DNA of 64,000 nucleotides from Linepithema humile (taxonomy: Eukaryota > Arthropoda > Insecta > Hymenoptera > Formicidae): assembly GCF_040581485.1 (NCBI RefSeq), contig NC_090129.1, positions 26,998,764-27,062,763 on the forward strand. The letters run 5' to 3'. A model generated the notes under the pieces. It saw nothing but the letters and a program-made list of their open reading frames with translations. It had not been told where the DNA came from and did not search any database. This document shows, piece by piece, positions 26,677-55,151 of this stretch (position 1 is the stretch's first letter; the number at the start of each line of letters is the position of its first letter). Made by a program: the position numbers and the translations under genes.

Positions 26677-27253
26677 AAACATTTGCTTAAACATTGCATC
26701 TGAGCGATTATCATTCTAGAAATTATAAACAAAAATTTTATTGTATTAAAATTTTTTTAAGTTTACTTAAATTTTTTTAAGTTTTACAATTTTTGGCAAT
26801 TTTAAATAGTACAAAAGTTTGGAAAAAAATTATAGTCATAAATCTTTTTATATCATTTAAAGTAAAACATTTTAATAAAAAAATCAATTTTCATATTTTT
26901 GAGCAAATAATTTTGTATCATAAAAACGATCTGCAGTATAATATACAAATTGTATCATAGAAATTAGAGAAAGATATTATCTTTGTAAAATCAGAAATCT
27001 GCTATGGAATTATTTTCAATTTATACATAGATCTCCTGAGGTATTAAAGATTGACAAGAAAGGATATATCATTGTCGGCGACGCTGGAAATGGAAGAGTA
27101 CAGATTTTTTCTCCGGAAGGTGAATTTCTACGAGTGTTAGGTGCCAAAAATACCAAAGGACATAAATTTGCATGGATATCTGGTGTATTGGTAACAAATA
27201 ATTACAATATTTTAATTTCTGATAGCAAGGATAATCTGATATATTTATTTTAA
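8379..27253 (+). CDS. TRIM-NHL protein (RING, B-box, coiled coil, six NHL repeats), whole gene
   Basis: Nine exons join in phase: 8379-8490, 12903-13075, 13396-13515, 14128-14349, 24251-24405, 25125-25354, 25713-26056, 26306-26373 and 27031-27253, giving 548 codons. The N-terminal C3HC4 RING uses C3, C6, C18, H20, C23, C26, C43 and C46. A B-box-1-like zinc site follows (C79, C82, C90, C93, C98, C101, H105), then a charged helical stretch of about 155 residues, then about six NHL blades from residue 272 to the end (for example ADTGNNRIQI, ADSGNHQVKV, GDAGNGRVQI). Proteins of this family are E3 ubiquitin ligases whose NHL propeller binds RNA or partner proteins; activity here is inferred. Closest type by layout is the nhl-1/TRIM2-3-71 group, but I cannot name the orthologue. 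ATG 8379 puts the first zinc cysteine at residue 3, and a pyrimidine-rich acceptor lies at 8350, so a further upstream coding exon is possible. Confidence 0.85.
9241..10392 (-). mobile_element. PIF/Harbinger element with TAA target duplication
   Basis: Terminal inverted repeats AGGTGCAATTTCACGTAGCG extend for about 40 bp into GCTAGCGGCT at both ends. TAA flanks both sides (9238-9240, 10393-10395), the usual TWA target of this superfamily. The element sits inside the left half of the 8708-11185 foldback and carries a truncated transposase on the minus strand. Confidence 0.9.
9269..10196 (-). pseudogene. PIF/Harbinger transposase relic, two exons
   Basis: Minus strand; exon 10196-9787, intron 9786-9684 (GTTTGT...TTCTAG), then exon 9683-9269. 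Splicing restores ITLR/YLASGDSM, a stretch typical of these insect DDE transposases. Further motifs are YRKKQYWVAPYL, FHNYFRMSATQFEELL and IHCIGAIDGKHVTIQ; the last holds the first catalytic Asp. After that the frame runs into unrelated residues and stops, so the second and third acidic residues and the C-terminal half are lost. About 274 codons remain of a usual 400. It cannot supply transposition by itself, and the partner Myb-like gene of Harbinger elements is absent. Confidence 0.85.
11199..12136. mobile_element. pogo/Tigger-like element with TGTAGGGGAAGG ends
   Basis: Left GTAGGGGAAGGTCGTACAGT and right ACTATACAACCTTCCTCTAC are imperfect inverted repeats, with TA/TAT next to them. The word TCCGATACTA occurs inside near 11888 and 11918, and its complement near 11218 and 11238. 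It lies in the hAT shell directly after the foldback. The class assignment rests on the zinc-finger relic inside. Confidence 0.6.
11714..11854 (+). pseudogene. PHD-like zinc-finger tail of a pogo/Tigger-type transposase, two stops
   Basis: Read in one frame, the sequence gives TECLICNDTAEGD, stop, IQCDTCKK, stop, AYEDCAL and YYCYFC. The Cys spacing is that of the C-terminal zinc finger on many insect DDE-superfamily (CENPB-like) transposases, where both stop positions are normally tryptophan (WIQC and KKW). Both stops are TGA (11756-11758, 11783-11785), one transition from TGG. No upstream catalytic core was found, so this is an internally deleted copy. Confidence 0.6.
12319..12372. repeat. 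perfect 26-bp inverted repeat (hairpin) at intron 1/hAT border
   Basis: AAACAATAGATGTATCAAAA and six more bases are followed after a 2-base loop by an exact complement. It overlaps the right hAT target duplication, so it was part of the original intron. A further AT-rich palindrome lies at about 12424-12515. Confidence 0.8.
12903..13075 (+). CDS. TRIM-NHL exon 2: end of RING and start of B-box
   Basis: Acceptor TTTTGTTGTAG; the split codon gives D38. CPVC completes the RING, a proline-containing linker follows, then CRTC and CKHC of the B-box. Donor CGC/GTAAGT at 13076, phase 0. Confidence 0.85.
13396..13515 (+). CDS. TRIM-NHL exon 3: end of B-box and start of coiled coil
   Basis: Acceptor TATTTTCGTAG, donor CAG/GTAATT, 40 codons in phase 0. 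Begins KYCNVCWTKH, the last zinc ligands, followed by a heptad-like charged helix. The final histidine of a canonical B-box is missing; D107 and D108 occupy that region. Confidence 0.85.
14128..14349 (+). CDS. TRIM-NHL exon 4: coiled coil
   Basis: Acceptor CTATATTACAG, donor AAG/GTATTG, 74 codons in phase 0. The translation is lysine- and glutamate-rich with regular hydrophobic spacing (for example ELYKKRENQIKKVEHI), as expected for the TRIM coiled coil. Confidence 0.85.
14481..14867. mobile_element. MITE with AGCACTTCAGAGGT inverted ends, TRIM-NHL intron 4
   Basis: The left end AGCACTTCAGAGGTAAACTG matches the complement of the right end (ACCTCTGAAGTGCT). Words TTAAGTCACA recur inside. Neither a target duplication nor a coding region is clear. 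Confidence 0.65.
14872..16120. repeat. TRIM-NHL intron 4, copy of CCAGGTAGCACATG repeat family at 15226-15475
   Basis: Starts CCAGGTAGCACATGTTCGTT, carries several AAACGTTT words and ends near TCACGGAATTAATAAAATAA. A second copy starts at 33099, and a third lies inverted at about 35165-35385. The open frame at 15235-15444 is a reading of the repeat. The rest of the interval is plain AT-rich intron. Confidence 0.65.
16121..17530. promoter_or_regulatory. GC-richer island in intron 4 (16130-16330), rest AT-rich
   Basis: A 200-bp block (around TCTGGATCAGTTCCGTACCT and GAATCGACGATGGGGACCGG) stands out from the AT-rich background and is unrelated to the repeats here. Conserved intronic enhancers often look like this, but nothing in the sequence proves it. 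No exon with proper splice sites was found. Confidence 0.25.
17531..18960. promoter_or_regulatory. GC-richer island in intron 4 (17540-17900), rest AT-rich
   Basis: About 360 bp with balanced composition, including a pyrimidine-rich stretch near 17800-17880. Open frames occur on both strands but none has a domain or splice logic. Candidate regulatory or conserved non-coding sequence only; 18000-18960 shows nothing. Confidence 0.25.
18980..19745 (+). pseudogene. very old irritans-like mariner transposase relic (tentative)
   Basis: Plus-strand fragments in shifting frames read like a mariner transposase: FDERSRGKDPSN (compare the D-x-R-S-G-R-P-S region), then ELVPENQTILKLNYLNVLEH, the stretch before the second catalytic Asp, then a broken region in the place of the HHDNAP motif. 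Stops and frameshifts are many. No terminal repeats were found. It could be chance similarity. Confidence 0.35.
19746..21120. promoter_or_regulatory. balanced-composition island in intron 4 (20260-20620, 20700-20960) with (TA)n
   Basis: About 700 bp of non-repetitive, GC-richer sequence is split by a (TA)n run at about 20623-20662. Words such as GCCACGCCCGACACCCTCGC and GCTAGGCCACGCC resemble GC-box/KLF-type sites. No coding exon found. I list it as a candidate intronic regulatory region. Confidence 0.3.
21121..24250. promoter_or_regulatory. rest of intron 4 with three GC-richer blocks
   Basis: Blocks at about 21430-21740, 22610-22790 and 23450-23800 stand out in an AT-rich background; the last has two CACGTG E-boxes (23527, 23640). 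A G run lies at 22313-22326, and 22-bp AT-rich tandem units (ATATAAATATTATTATAA) at about 23027-23100. Open frames here (127 aa at 21352-21735 minus, 85 aa at 23451-23708 minus) have no recognisable domains. Confidence 0.3.
24251..24405 (+). CDS. TRIM-NHL exon 5: end of helical region
   Basis: Acceptor TATATTTTTTTTAAG, donor AA/GTAAAA at 24406, leaving two bases that pair in phase with exon 6 (codon AAG). It encodes KTFLDLQQKAAEVMAAVV and a basic linker. It follows an intron of about 9.9 kb. The phase match on both sides supports it. Confidence 0.75.
25125..25354 (+). CDS. TRIM-NHL exon 6: NHL repeats 1-2
   Basis: Acceptor TGTTATAG, donor ACAG/GTTTTG. Encodes RRPSALAID and APQGVAFL, the first strands of two NHL blades. 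The last G forms an Asp codon with exon 7, completing the blade motif EIFVTDKWKH. Confidence 0.85.
25713..26056 (+). CDS. TRIM-NHL exon 7: NHL repeats 2-4
   Basis: Acceptor AATTTTTTGCAG, donor AAAG/GTAATA. Contains the clearest NHL signatures, SPEGIAFHPE with VADTGNNRIQIL, and QPTDVAV with VADSGNHQVK. An insertion of about 20 residues (STHTSGSIRF) separates blades 3 and 4. Confidence 0.9.
26306..26373 (+). CDS. TRIM-NHL exon 8: link between NHL 4 and 5
   Basis: Acceptor GTGTCATACAG, donor TTTAG/GTTAAT. Encodes VFDHDGQILHTIGSVGTAKG, the usual outer strands of an NHL blade. It is only 68 bp, and its phase fits both neighbours. Confidence 0.8.
26521..26680. repeat. 21-bp tandem repeat and (TA)n in TRIM-NHL intron 8
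   Basis: The unit AGCAAATTATATGTATATAT is repeated about four times in 21-bp steps, flanked by (TA)n tracts. The repetitive open frames on both strands come from it. Confidence 0.9.
27031..27253 (+). CDS. TRIM-NHL exon 9: NHL 5-6 and stop
   Basis: Acceptor TTATACATAG; encodes RSPEVLKIDKKGYIIVGDAG and GRVQIFSPEGEFLRVLG, and ends in DNLIYLF then TAA at 27251. The short C-terminus right after the last blade is typical of TRIM-NHL proteins. A possible poly(A) signal AATAAA lies at 27472. Confidence 0.9.
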
Positions 27254-28569
27254 TACTACATGAATATAGAGTGCTTTTCATTAAACGCATTTTTTTAAAT
27301 AATTAATTTGTTGATTAATTTTGATTTGATTTGCTTTGCAATGATATTGTGGCACCCGCAGCTTTTAAATTATAAATGATTAAATACAGCAAATTTTGTG
27401 CTAAAAAAATGCTATTTTTGCTAAAAAAATATTAAAATTGTCTAAATTTGCAATTCAAAGAAAGTGTGCTAAATAAAAATAATATAAGAATGAGTATAAG
27501 AATTGATTGTGTTATAGTAATACATTCATTATATTATTTTGCAACTATTATTACATTACTTATTTGTTTAATAAATTATGTTTATATACGTGGTAAATAA
27601 TATATAACATAAATATTAAATAATGTATATTTAGTATGTTAATAATATGTATGTGTACGTGATAAATAATATAAAATATAGTAAATAATATATTAAAAAT
27701 GTCGATAATGTAATATATTTTATTCCAAGTCACATTAGTTATATTATTAAATTAGTAAAAGTCTAATTAAACTAATATGTATCATGCAAGAGGAAACCAC
27801 TCTCGAAATTGTATGTTTCGATTACAGACATACTAACAATAATAGATGTATACTGTGCGTTTGGCGTAACAATCTCAAAAAAAAACTCGTATAATATCCA
27901 GTTACATAATAACATACTATATAATTTTAATCGGCCACTTGCCAATGCAAGCTGACTGCAATCGACATAGTAAACATGTTATATAATAATATGACATTAT
28001 AAAATGCTGTTTAACATAAATTATGTTGTAAATAAATTTATTAGCTGGCTTTTGTTTGCACAAAATAAAACGTGACTAAATCATAATATGCAATTGCACC
28101 TGAAAAGAATAGATTTTTCTGAAATTGAATGTTTCACAGACATTTACAGAAATAAAGAATAAAATATGTATTCTTGGACCTTTTTTAACATATTGCTATT
28201 TTTTATTCAACAATTTAATTAAATCATAATATAAAATAATATTTATTCGAACGTACTATAGTTTTCTCTGAGTAAAAAAAATATAATAAAAAAGATTTTA
28301 ACACATACACATATGCACATTTTGTATTTTTAAATAATTATGCTTTCAAAAATTTCTAAAATAAAGAAATTTGTAACTGCGCAATATTAATTTCTACCAA
28401 AATCTTTTAATTAATTTATTTTTTGTTAAATAAAACAAAAAAAATTTATAGAAAACTTATTAGTCACAAAATTAACTCTTGATTTCGAAATGTAAAAAAC
28501 ATATTACATATTACTAAAAATTAATTCTTGCTTGTACTTTTTAAATTTTCTTTTTTTCTTATGATGGTG
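27254..28569. other. 3' flank of TRIM-NHL, no further gene seen
   Basis: Probable 3' UTR to the AATAAA at 27472, then AT-rich sequence with no coding signal. Confidence 0.5.
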
Positions 28570-29110
28570 CTTTATTGAGATTTTAAATCTATTATTCGAA
28601 GAGTTCGCCGTCGTCGTTTAACAGATAAACAAAAGTCGACAGAATATGGATTGCGTTGTTTATTTTTCCCAAATCGCGTTTCCAATCGCAGATCAAACAG
28701 ATCCGCGGCGGCGTGAGGCACCGCTCTTATCCGCTCGTTTGACCAATAAATAATTTGGCAAACAAATTGATCCCCCAGGACTATAAACAGATACTTAGAG
28801 ACACGCGCTTTCGTGGTCCAGTAAATTAAATGTCTCAACGCAAGCGCGATCATAAATTAGATTGTCGGACAATAGGAAATCGTTCAGTAGTCAGACTCCT
28901 ACTGTGAGAACCAAAGTGGGCCCCGCGGCGTGAAATCTCTATTATTTCGGGGGTCGGAGTGCGTTCAAGTGCGTTCTGAATTGTCCGACGGATACGCGTG
29001 TGCATGCCATGGGGGATGCACTGGCACTGACAGGAGGGCTAGAGTCGGTCAGTCTTCGCCCCTCGAAAATAATGTAATCACGAATTAAATGTTTGCTCGG
29101 ATATCGACGA
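28570..29110. promoter_or_regulatory. GC-rich island with initiator-like site
   Basis: About 500 bp of balanced, GC-rich sequence in an AT-rich intergenic stretch. TCAGT at 28884-28888 followed by CAGACTCC resembles an insect initiator. It could be an upstream promoter or enhancer of the Fer2 gene 3.7 kb downstream, or the start of a non-coding transcript. The minus-strand open frame at 28572-28853 has no domain. Confidence 0.3.
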
Positions 29111-29325
29111 TCTCCTGTGGAGCCTCTTATCCAAAGAAATCCGATCGATATGAATTTGACTTTAACAACTATGATCTTCAGAATAATCTATTCCACGATG
29201 TCTGATTAAGTAATATGTAAATCAAGATAATTGATCATTTATAATTTATATTTATTGCTGTTTTTGATCTCTGTTACTTTGCTATTATCGTAGCTTTATC
29301 TCAAAAATATAATTTAATATTTATA

Positions 29326-29656
29326 CAGGATGTCCCGTATCGTACGATAAGTCGATGATACATCCATACAAGCCTATGCCTCATTGCATTGAAATAAATT
29401 TCAGATATTAGTTTGTTTTTAAATATAGATATAACTTTACATTCAATAAAAAATAAAAACAGATTCATATCTGAAGATATCCTTATTTCTATGCGATGTA
29501 TCATGCCTGAATACGCAAATTTGGAGTAACTTGATTGATCAATTTTTAATGCTTGCCATTCGAAAACCTCGACAATATATTATTAGGATTTTTATCTCAA
29601 AATGATTATCAGGAATATACCATTATCGTACAGTGCGCTCAATGCGAGACATCCTG
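29326..29656. mobile_element. CAGGATGTC-ended MITE
   Basis: The left end CAGGATGTCCCGTATCGTAC is matched by the right end, which reads GAGACATCCTG, with TA on both sides. Only about 12 bp of the termini match well, unlike the long arms of the other CAGGGTG-type elements. No coding region. Confidence 0.7.
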
Positions 29657-32320
29657 TATAATATATGGTTTTTTACTTAGAAACAGAAATACACGAATAG
29701 ATTGTTTATATGTAGATCCAACATAATATAATTTTTTATTATTTTTATTATAATATATTATAACTTTTTAAATATTATATTATTTATTATAGTATTAATA
29801 TTTATGTAGTTATAAAAATAACTATTATGTAGTTATAGAAATAAATATTGATAAAATGATTATTTATTAGAATTTCTTAGATAAAATATTTCCAAACATA
29901 AAAGAGATACTTTATTATGTTACTATTTGCTGTTGTTATTATTTGCAATAATAATAATAGCATTGTTGAAATACGAATATTTGAATAAACATGATAAAAT
30001 CTAATCTAATAAAATCTTCCGAATATTCTTTATAATGTAAATTTAATTTGATTAGGTAAATAATTTATCTGTACTTATCCTGTCCTTTAAATTACATGTA
30101 ATAATTAATATTTTATTTTAAGCTTTCTCATAATCTTTCAGTTTTCTATTTAATATTTAAATTAAAGTTATATTTTCAATTATTATATTCTGTATTGTAT
30201 TATTGAATTTTATTTATTTGATTAAAATGCAATTAAAATAATTTCTAGATTTTTCATATACATATATCTATTTATAATATTATTACTTATATATTATAAT
30301 AATAATACTTTTGTGTATTTTTATTTCAATTTCTCATTAATTTAGAAATAAAGTTTTTTTCTAATGGGTATGTCCACAAGCATCAATAGTTTTCATTATG
30401 ATTATTTGTAAATATGTCTATATATAAACTTGATATAAATATGAAAATATTTATAATTTGTATAAATACTTTACATAAAAACTTAATATATAAAATGCAA
30501 AAAAATATAAAATAATATTATGTTAATAAAGTGTAACTTGATAAATATATAAGAGCACATGTATACGTATTTTACATAAGTTTAATGTGTAAATACTAAA
30601 AAATTTATTATTTATCATATACCAAACACATATTTTCCTTTGTGTCACATCGGGTCAATACGAATACAAATGATACAGAGAGTGTAGAGGGAGAAAAATA
30701 GTAGAGTCTCACAGTTCCCCATGTTCTCTCCAAACGCGACAAATTGAGATGAACAATGATTTGTAAGATACGCACGCAAGCACGCACGCACGCATACACT
30801 TGAAATTTATCATATGATACTCTAAACGGCATGCTCCCAAGCATTTGCAAACTGATAAACTTAAATAAAATGATACGTACTCGAATTACATCTGATGTGC
30901 TTCATAATACGGTTTCGACGAAATGTAATAAAAGAATTTTTTTCTTAAATTAAATAAATTTAATGATTTTAGAATCAACTTAATCGTGAAAATGTAAAAT
31001 TTCTGTAAATAATACAAACTCCTCATAACAAAACATTTGGTGAATGTTGTTTTGACGTTTATTATAAAAAATCGAATAAAAAATTGAAATGCGTTAAGAA
31101 TAAATATCTAAATTGAGCGTGTGATCATCGTTTTCTCGCAGCGGAAGAATTGTACAAGAAAACTGCACCGTGTTTTTTCTCACAGGTTTTTTCTCGAGGG
31201 TAGAATCTCAATTATATGCATATCGTAGCTCGGGCTCGCCAATAATAATTCGGCTATGCCTTCGATGAGGCTCAACCGCGAATTGTTTCCCCCTCCCCCC
31301 TTCCCTACTCTTCCACACCAAACTCGTTTCAACGAGGACAAAACTTTGTCCGGTCTACATGTAGTTGCTAGGTACAACCCTGGCGAACCACTATTGTGAT
31401 CGTATTAACACCTCGCATAATTGCACCACTGCGCTTCTCTCATCGCGCGTGCACTAAACACGGCTCATTTGAATATTGGTCCATTCATACATTGAGAAAG
31501 CTAATATTCGTGTCTTTAAAAGAGACACCGTCAAATCGGCCCAAGTTCCCGTCATTCTGTACATGTTATTTTTGATGATGTTTTCTCAGGCTGTCAAACG
31601 AGATAAATACAATTTGCAAAATCGATGACATTAGATTTTCGTTTGAATTGCACTTTAATGCATTGTATTTTCTGTGTTAAAAACGGAAAGAAGAAATACA
31701 AAAAAATATGTAAATTATTAAAAAAGCATAAATATAAAATTGTATTATTGAATTACATTTTACTTTAAATATAAATTTTTTATTGGCAAAGAATAAAATT
31801 TTAACTTTCCTCTTTTTTGTATTTTTTTTGCTTATTTAGGTTGACACTATTTCTAGTCGTGTGTTATAACGCCAAAATTTCATAATTTGAATACACAAAA
31901 TATGATATCGCATAAAAGGGAAATATGTCAAATAAATAAAACAACAGAAAGAGACCGAAAGCAAAAGGAACGTAAAGATAATCATTTTTAATCAAAGGAA
32001 AGCTCGCAATATTTCATCCATGCATGACAAAATTGAAAAACCAGCCTGCAGCTACGCTCCCTCTTTTTCTCCTTCGTTCGTGAATAAATCCACCCCCGCA
32101 TCCGCTGCTGAGATGACGACGAGCTGCAATGGGTGGGAATAAATAAAATCTCTGCAGGGGCGCGTTCCACGTTCTGGCTGATAAAGTCCTTGCTAGAACG
32201 TCTGCCCACCAATCCTGTGCACGTCTGATAATCGCATCCAACACGCGTCCTGGCTCGCCATTGGTTGTAAACCCGCCCAGGGGTTGGTATCGATCATCCC
32301 TCGTGCAAGTCCGGCGCTTT
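29657..32320. promoter_or_regulatory. Fer2 upstream region: AT-rich with GC-richer blocks
   Basis: No gene found. GC-richer blocks at about 30610-30850, 31110-31560 and 32030-32320 break the AT-rich background; the last adjoins the TATA box. These are the natural places to look for Fer2 regulatory elements, although no binding site is proven. Confidence 0.35.
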
Positions 32321-32325
32321 TCATA

Positions 32326-32370
32326 TATATAAAGCGGTCTCCCCAGGGATACCGCCGATAGTTCAAATGC
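32326..32370 (+). promoter_or_regulatory. TATA-type core promoter of Fer2
   Basis: TATATAAA at 32326-32333 lies in a GC-rich context, with an initiator-like GTTCAAAT about 35 bp downstream (32361-32368). The Fer2 start codon follows about 265 bp later with no acceptor needed, so a single first exon from about 32363 to 32733 is the simplest model. Confidence 0.6.
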
Positions 32371-32626
32371 GCGTACTCCCCGTGCAGACACTCCCGTGAG
32401 AAGAATCAATCAATCGATCATAGCGATAAAAGATTAAAGATCGAAATATTGGCGTAAAGTTTACCACAATTCAGCATCGCAGAAGAACATTCCGATTTTT
32501 TTTAAAAAAGATTAAAAGATAAAAATAAAAGTTAAGCCACATTTAGTGGAGTTATTTCGTGTTGGTTCGTGGTATATAATTGCAAGAATATCGACGACGA
32601 CGAATGAGATTGTGAAGACGCGCGTT

Positions 32627-51646
<19,020 letters not shown>

Positions 51647-52100
51647 GCATCCATATGGCGAACATTTTTGCATGGCAAACATTGTCATGTGGCAATTGCT
51701 TTTTTCTTTGTAAATATCTTCATGTTGTGATAGAAAAAAAAAGAAAGAAAAAGAGAATAAGAGAAAAGAACAGTAAAAAGAAAGCATTAAGGAAATTTGA
51801 ACGTGTAAGGCCATACTTTGAAAACTCGCTTTATAAAATATAATTATTGTTTTTGTCAATATGTTTATATTAAGTTTACTAATATTTTAGATATCGCACA
51901 CCACAAGAAAAGTGACACAAATAAAAAAATAACAAATTATTTAGGAGAAAGAAAGGAAGAAACTGCGTTGATAACGAATAATAATGTTATTAATAATATT
52001 ATGAATTAGTTTTTATCTCAAACTCTGTCGCAAATTATAAATCGTCTAAAGCGAGCTTGATTTTACGGACATAATTTCACATGTCTATGCTTGGTTAAAT

Positions 52101-53043
52101 AATAATTTTAAAATTAATTACAATATTTACGGCAGCATTAAATACGGACTCACGCGGAAAGTATTCGAATTCAACTTCTATCACCTTTCCTGATTGAAGA
52201 CCTATATATAGATATATTTAGAAGACAATCCATACATAAAAACAAACAAAATTCGAAAAATTTCGATTTGTATCACTTGTCTTATGGGTATGCGATATAT
52301 TTACAAATTTTATAATATAAAAGTAAATAAGTGAATAAGTTATTTAAAAATTTTGATTATTCTAAAAGATACAGGAAAATTATTAATTCTGTTAATTTTT
52401 AACTTTTTCAAAATTTTTTTCCTTTTTATTCTTCGATAAAAATTTTTTAAATTTTGTAAATCTTATTATTTTAACATGAAATATATTTGTTAATAAAATA
52501 TATTTTTTTTATATTATTCTACATATTATAAAGTATATGTATATACTTTCTTTTCATAAAAATCAAATATTTTGTCATAGCGTTCGAAATTCCTTACAGG
52601 CTTTTTCACGATCTCTGTTTCAGTTCACGTGCAATATAAGTGAGTATTATATTCAGTATCTACGTGAATATGTAAAAGAACTAGTTAGTACAATTTAGTA
52701 TATCTGATTTCAAATAAAATCTATGCTTTATGAAACTCTTAATTGTTTTTAATATTCTTCACACAATGATAATCATAGGAGATATTAAATTATTTATAGA
52801 ATAATAACGAAATATTGTGCTTTTATTCTTGTGTACATATCATTATTGACTTGTAGGTACTTATTATGATTTTAATAATAATTTTAAAATTAATTATTTA
52901 CGGCAGCGTTAAACATAGCGAACTCACGCAAAAAGTATTTAAGTTCAACTTCTATCACTTTTCCTTATCGAAGACCGATGTATTTAGAATACAATCCGTG
53001 CATAAAAACAAACAAAATTCGAAAAATTTGGACCTGTATCACT
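52101..53043 (+). repeat. direct duplication of about 175 bp downstream of Fer2
   Basis: 52101-52278 recurs at 52876-53043 in the same orientation (TTTACGGCAGC, TTCAACTTCTATCAC, CATAAAAACAAACAAAATTC), about 775 bp apart. The first copy has a small insertion. Neither copy shows a conserved reading frame. Confidence 0.8.
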
Positions 53044-53578
53044 GTATTGCATAGTATGTTTCAGTAAGAAGAATAACTTTCAATAACTTTTTATGTGCTA
53101 AATACAAGTTCAACTTTAAAAGATATTCATATGTGTATATCAAATATTGACAAAATTAAAAAAATGTATGCTAAAAATAACGATTTTTGCCATATTTGCA
53201 ATTATTTACTATTAAAACTTTTTTGCTTTATTTACAATATCTTAAAAAATTTATTTTTATTTTTAAAATAGACTTTTTCTTCAAAAATAAATCTATTCTC
53301 TTACTTGCTGTTAATACGCATACATACATTATTGCTAATATTTATTAACTTCTCCTAAAATTGCAATGTGCTTAAAAATATATTCACTTGTATACAGCAG
53401 TCTAATTATAATAAATATTTATAAATAATAATTAAAAATTATTAAATCATTAAATAGTGGTTTTATTTAAATAACATGTAACAACAAACATCCAAACAAT
53501 TATGTGCTATAAATTTGCTCCTATTTTTATAAAATTAAAAATTATTATTAATTAAGTACGCTAACGTGAACAACTTAC
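53044..53578. other. no gene seen
   Basis: AT-rich sequence with no recognisable feature. Confidence 0.5.
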
Positions 53579-53705
53579 TTAACTGATCCTTAGCATATAA
53601 GATTGTAACCTGTGCTGAGTATTCACGTTCTGCAGCTGCAGTATTACGATCACACTCTCCGTAAATTATTAACATTTCAAAATATTTTTCTGCGGTGTAC
53701 TCCAT
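53579..53705 (-). CDS. possible first exon of a DUF4817-type helix-turn-helix protein
   Basis: On the minus strand, ATG at 53705 opens MEYTAEKYFEMLIIYGECDR, then NTAAAEREYSAQVTILYAK, and a good donor GTAAGT follows after base 53579. The pattern ME-x-T-x-x-E-x-x-x-M-x-x-x-Y-G-x-C-x-x-N is that of DUF4817, a small helix-turn-helix domain found in insects and tied to transposon-derived genes. No further exon was found to the left, so this may be a solitary remnant. Confidence 0.45.
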
Positions 53706-55099
53706 GATAATATCATATTGATAAAAATAAATATCAAAATCGCTTCCTTGTACAATTCAACAACCAATAGCGACGCAACATAAACTTAGCAATACTTGTC
53801 ATGAGTATTTACCAAATTTTCAAATAAATGTGTCACGTTCCACTCTCCTATTAGTCACTTTCAACCTTTAATTACTCCTACATTTTATAGCCTAAGCATT
53901 AATTTTTGTGTATTATGAATCTATTCTTCGTCAGGAATATGCCCCTTTTCGCTGTTGCGGAAGTTGTAGGACAACTATATCCCTGTATATAGGTTTATTC
54001 GCGTTGCATGTCCCAACATGCTTTTACTCGTTTCAATTGAGGGCGCGGATCAAAGAACTCGCTCAGCGCTTGAAATCCTGTAAAAGTATTGTCCAAACGT
54101 CTCGGGGCATGAAAATTTTAAAAGTCGCAAAATTAATTTTTTTTTAATATAGGCTTGTAGAAAATGACGAGACGGAACTTTTTTCTATTTGCAGTTTTTT
54201 TGTTCGATGCTTATTTTTAATAATAAAAATAAAAAACTGAAAAATTTTTATCTTTTAATTCAATCAGATTTTAAGATATAAATCGTCGTAATTTGGCCAA
54301 ATTTTGTTGAAATTGTTTGAAATTTAGTATACGCATGCAGTATAGTCTAGCGATGCCTACAAAACAATAAAGAAGCTGAAAATCGCCTATTGTTTAATAA
54401 TAATAATTGCAAATTGAGGCCAGTCAGTAACCACGTTTTTTTAGTTTCGCCGACAAAAAGTATCGAGAGAACTTAAAATTTGAAACAACTTTTAGTGAGA
54501 CATTTATTCCTCACTATTGAAGCAAGGTTTCTAGAAATTTTCAGATTGATTCATTGAAAATTTGCGGAAATATGCATTTTATAAGAAAAAAACATGCGAC
54601 GCCGTCAATGATAGCTCCGTAAGCGCTGAGCACCATCAGACAGCGTACTCGCCGTTCGGCTTTCCAGAACTCGATTTTATAATGATTTTTTAATGGTTAT
54701 ACATTTGAACAATCGCCCACTCCCCACGAAATATCGAAATGACGAACTATTATTTATACGATTCTTTAATTAAATACTTTAATTAATAACTGAAATCATT
54801 ATAGGTATAAAATTTTATTACAAATATTATAAAGCAATATTGACAATTTTTTAACAATATCCTAATATAATAATAATCCGTATTTCTATTCCACAGGGTT
54901 GCAATCGAATGTGGCTGAGTTACCGCGATGTATACTTTTAAAATTATTGAATTTTTACGAATAAAATTTTCGAATTTTTAATGTTTTGTGTCGAAAAATA
55001 ATATAAAAAAATTTACATCTATGAAGTAAAACTTTAACTATTGTTATTTGTTAAATTACTATTGTCCTAGAGACCGCGTCTCTGGAGTGTATGTAAAAC
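53706..55099. other. no gene seen
   Basis: Moderately balanced sequence at 53890-54130 with an open frame of 79 codons but no recognisable domain, then AT-rich. Confidence 0.4.
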
Positions 55100-55106
55100 A
55101 GCGGCG

Positions 55107-55107
<1 letters not shown>

Positions 55108-55148
<41 letters not shown>
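55108..55148 (+). repeat. poly-G run of 41 bases
   Basis: An unbroken G homopolymer, preceded by CAGCGGCGC and followed by CAGAGGGGACTGCGACCCCG. Such G/C-rich text occurs at the ends of some hAT elements, so it could mark the left end of the element carrying the transposase relic at 56728. A tract like this can form a G-quadruplex, and its length is also prone to sequencing error. Confidence 0.85.

Positions 55149-55151
<3 letters not shown>

Noticed and set aside
53908..54147. 79-codon open frame after the DUF4817-like exon
   Set aside because: Cys-containing but no recognisable fold or splice partner.
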